This document shows positions 15,180 to 15,929 of a DNA stretch of 15,929 nucleotides, in pieces. The first letter of the stretch is position 1, and every line of letters begins with the position of its first letter. The notes beneath the pieces were generated by a model. It saw only the letters and a list, made by a program, of their open reading frames with translations, ran no database searches and was not told the origin of the DNA. The stretch lies in assembly GCA_027068235.1 (NCBI GenBank), contig JAMOUE010000057.1, positions 1 to 15,929 on the forward strand, in the 5' to 3' direction. The DNA comes from Deltaproteobacteria bacterium. GTDB taxonomy: Bacteria; Desulfobacterota; Dissulfuribacteria; Dissulfuribacterales; QOAL01. A program made the translations under genes and the position numbers.

Positions 15180-15929
15180 ATTAGACACAAGAAAAATAAA
15201 AAAATTAAAACAGTCAAAATAGGCCCTGAATCAAATAGGTTTCAGGGCCTTTTTCTTCATATTCTAGCCTTGTTTTTTGTGGGCTTGCCTTTGGCGTTGG
15301 TACTTATTCTGCCAACCCCTCCTGTAAAGAAGATTCAGCGCCCAGTCTTTGAAGATTTTTCCAAGGTTGAAGATTTATCCAAGGTACCAAAGGTACCAGT
15401 TGTAACCAAAAATGATATCAAAAAAACGCATATCGTTGCCAAAAAGGTGTCTAAAAGAAGGCATCTTCCCAAGATTGCCATCATCATTGATGACATGGGA
15501 TACGAGTACATTATAGACGAAAAATTTATAAGGATGGCAGCCCCTCTTTCCTTTGCCTTTTTGCCCTATGGACCGAATACAAAGAGGCTAGCAAGGCTGG
15601 CCGCTTCAAAGAAGAGGGATATATTGGTGCATGTGCCAATGGAGCCAGATAATAAAAATGTGGACCCTGGCCCTGGTGTTCTTACACTAGACATGGACAT
15701 AGATGCCCTTATAGAAACCTTAGAACAGAACATCAAGGCAGTACCTGGGGCTATTGGTGTGAATAATCATATGGGTTCTCGTTTCACTGCAAATAGGAAG
15801 GCAATGAAATATGTCCTTACTATTTTAAAGCAAAAAGGTCTTTTTTTTGTTGATAGTAGAACCACAAAAAAGACAGTTGCATTTGAGATGGCGCAAAAAA
15901 TGGGAGTTCCTAGTGCAGAAAGGGCGGTG
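15180..15929 (+). CDS. Divergent polysaccharide deacetylase (YibQ-like), 3' end outside window
   Basis: This is a membrane-anchored periplasmic member of the divergent polysaccharide deacetylase family (PF04748-type), partial at the right edge. With ATT 15180 as codon 1 the protein has a Lys-rich N-terminus (residues 2-13), a hydrophobic helix (about 24-44), a Pro/Lys/Val linker (45-97) and the catalytic fold from about 98. Conserved motifs are IIIDDMGY with Asp104 and Asp105, HVPMEP with His151, and GVNNHMGSRF with His197. The frame is open back to a stop at 15165-15167 and contains no ATG before Met106, which lies inside the first catalytic motif, so the start must be non-ATG. TTG 15270, GTG 15279 or TTG 15285 are alternatives, but they lack ribosome sites and would cut into the membrane helix. 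Linkage to envC and ctp matches the envC-yibQ pairing known in enterobacteria. The exact substrate is unknown. Confidence 0.85.
   Translation, partial: MRHKKNKKIKTVKIGPESNRFQGLFLHILALFFVGLPLALVLILPTPPVKKIQRPVFEDFSKVEDLSKVPKVPVVTKNDIKKTHIVAKKVSKRRHLPKIAIIIDDMGYEYIIDEKFIRMAAPLSFAFLPYGPNTKRLARLAASKKRDILVHVPMEPDNKNVDPGPGVLTLDMDIDALIETLEQNIKAVPGAIGVNNHMGSRFTANRKAMKYVLTILKQKGLFFVDSRTTKKTVAFEMAQKMGVPSAERAV
15221..15255 (+). terminator. Intrinsic-terminator-like hairpin at the ctp/deacetylase junction
   Basis: A perfect 10-bp stem, AGGCCCTGAA (15221-15230) and TTCAGGGCCT (15241-15250), with a 10-nt loop is followed by TTTTTCTTC and preceded by an A-rich run (15191-15210). By shape it is a rho-independent terminator for the ctp transcript. 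It lies inside the open frame of the deacetylase, about 40 bp after the ATT candidate start and before every TTG/GTG alternative. It may therefore act as an attenuator and not as an absolute end. Confidence 0.75.
15351..15386 (+). repeat. Tandem 18-bp in-frame repeat in the deacetylase linker
   Basis: Two 18-bp units, GAAGATTTTTCCAAGGTT and GAAGATTTATCCAAGGTA, differ at two positions and encode EDFSKV and EDLSKV. A partial Lys-Val-Pro repeat follows (PKVPV). They lie in the flexible periplasmic linker between the membrane helix and the catalytic domain, so copy number probably sets linker length only. Confidence 0.8.

Noticed and set aside
15143..15180. Small RNA or tRNA in the ctp/deacetylase gap
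   Set aside because: No cloverleaf or conserved RNA pattern is visible; the only structure is the terminator-like stem just downstream.
15841..15848. Run of eight T in the deacetylase gene as a possible phase-variable tract
   Set aside because: The run is short, encodes normal Phe codons in a conserved region of the enzyme, and no other contingency-locus signs are present.

Overview
The window looks like chromosomal DNA of a Gram-negative, anaerobic-type bacterium, most likely a member of the Desulfobacterota (former Deltaproteobacteria). Three things suggest this: a nuo operon in which nuoD runs straight into nuoH with no nuoE, nuoF or nuoG between them; paired PilT-type pilus ATPases next to a zinc-ribbon protein; and an ftsE-ftsX-envC-ctp-deacetylase cell-envelope cluster. 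Base composition looks moderate to slightly AT-rich by eye. The taxon is an inference from gene content, not from a database search. No mobile element, CRISPR array, tRNA or rRNA was recognised.

Region 1 (1-7812, + strand) is the distal part of a complex I operon: the 3' end of nuoD, then nuoH, I, J, K, L, M and N complete, with gaps of only 6-22 bp. Together they encode the end of the quinone-site subunit, the peripheral 2x[4Fe-4S] subunit and the whole membrane proton-pumping arm. A strong stem-loop with a T-rich tail (7856-7888) closes the operon.

Region 2 (7909-10815, - strand) is a compact three-gene unit read toward nuoN: a canonical pilT retraction ATPase, a second, divergent PilT-family ATPase 2 bp behind it, and 16 bp later a small protein with an N-terminal four-cysteine zinc ribbon and a domain that looks like a response-regulator receiver without its phosphoacceptor aspartate. 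The first two point to type IV pilus retraction or twitching. The third may be a regulator of the same machine.

Region 3 (10970-15929, + strand) is divergent from region 2 across a 154-bp intergenic gap. It holds ftsE and ftsX (1 bp apart), an EnvC-like coiled-coil/LytM protein (overlapping ftsX), a C-terminal processing protease (S41) and a divergent polysaccharide deacetylase cut off by the window end. FtsEX plus EnvC is the known switch that activates cell-wall amidases at division. The EnvC LytM domain here has lost its zinc ligands, so it should be an activator and not an enzyme.

The most unusual spot is the ctp/deacetylase junction (15143-15270). The deacetylase frame has no in-frame ATG before its conserved catalytic motif. 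The best start by context is an ATT codon at 15180 with an upstream AGGTG. A perfect 10-bp stem-loop with a T-tract, typical of an intrinsic terminator, then lies inside the first codons of the gene. This could be a translation-sensitive attenuator, or a terminator followed by a gene with a TTG/GTG start.
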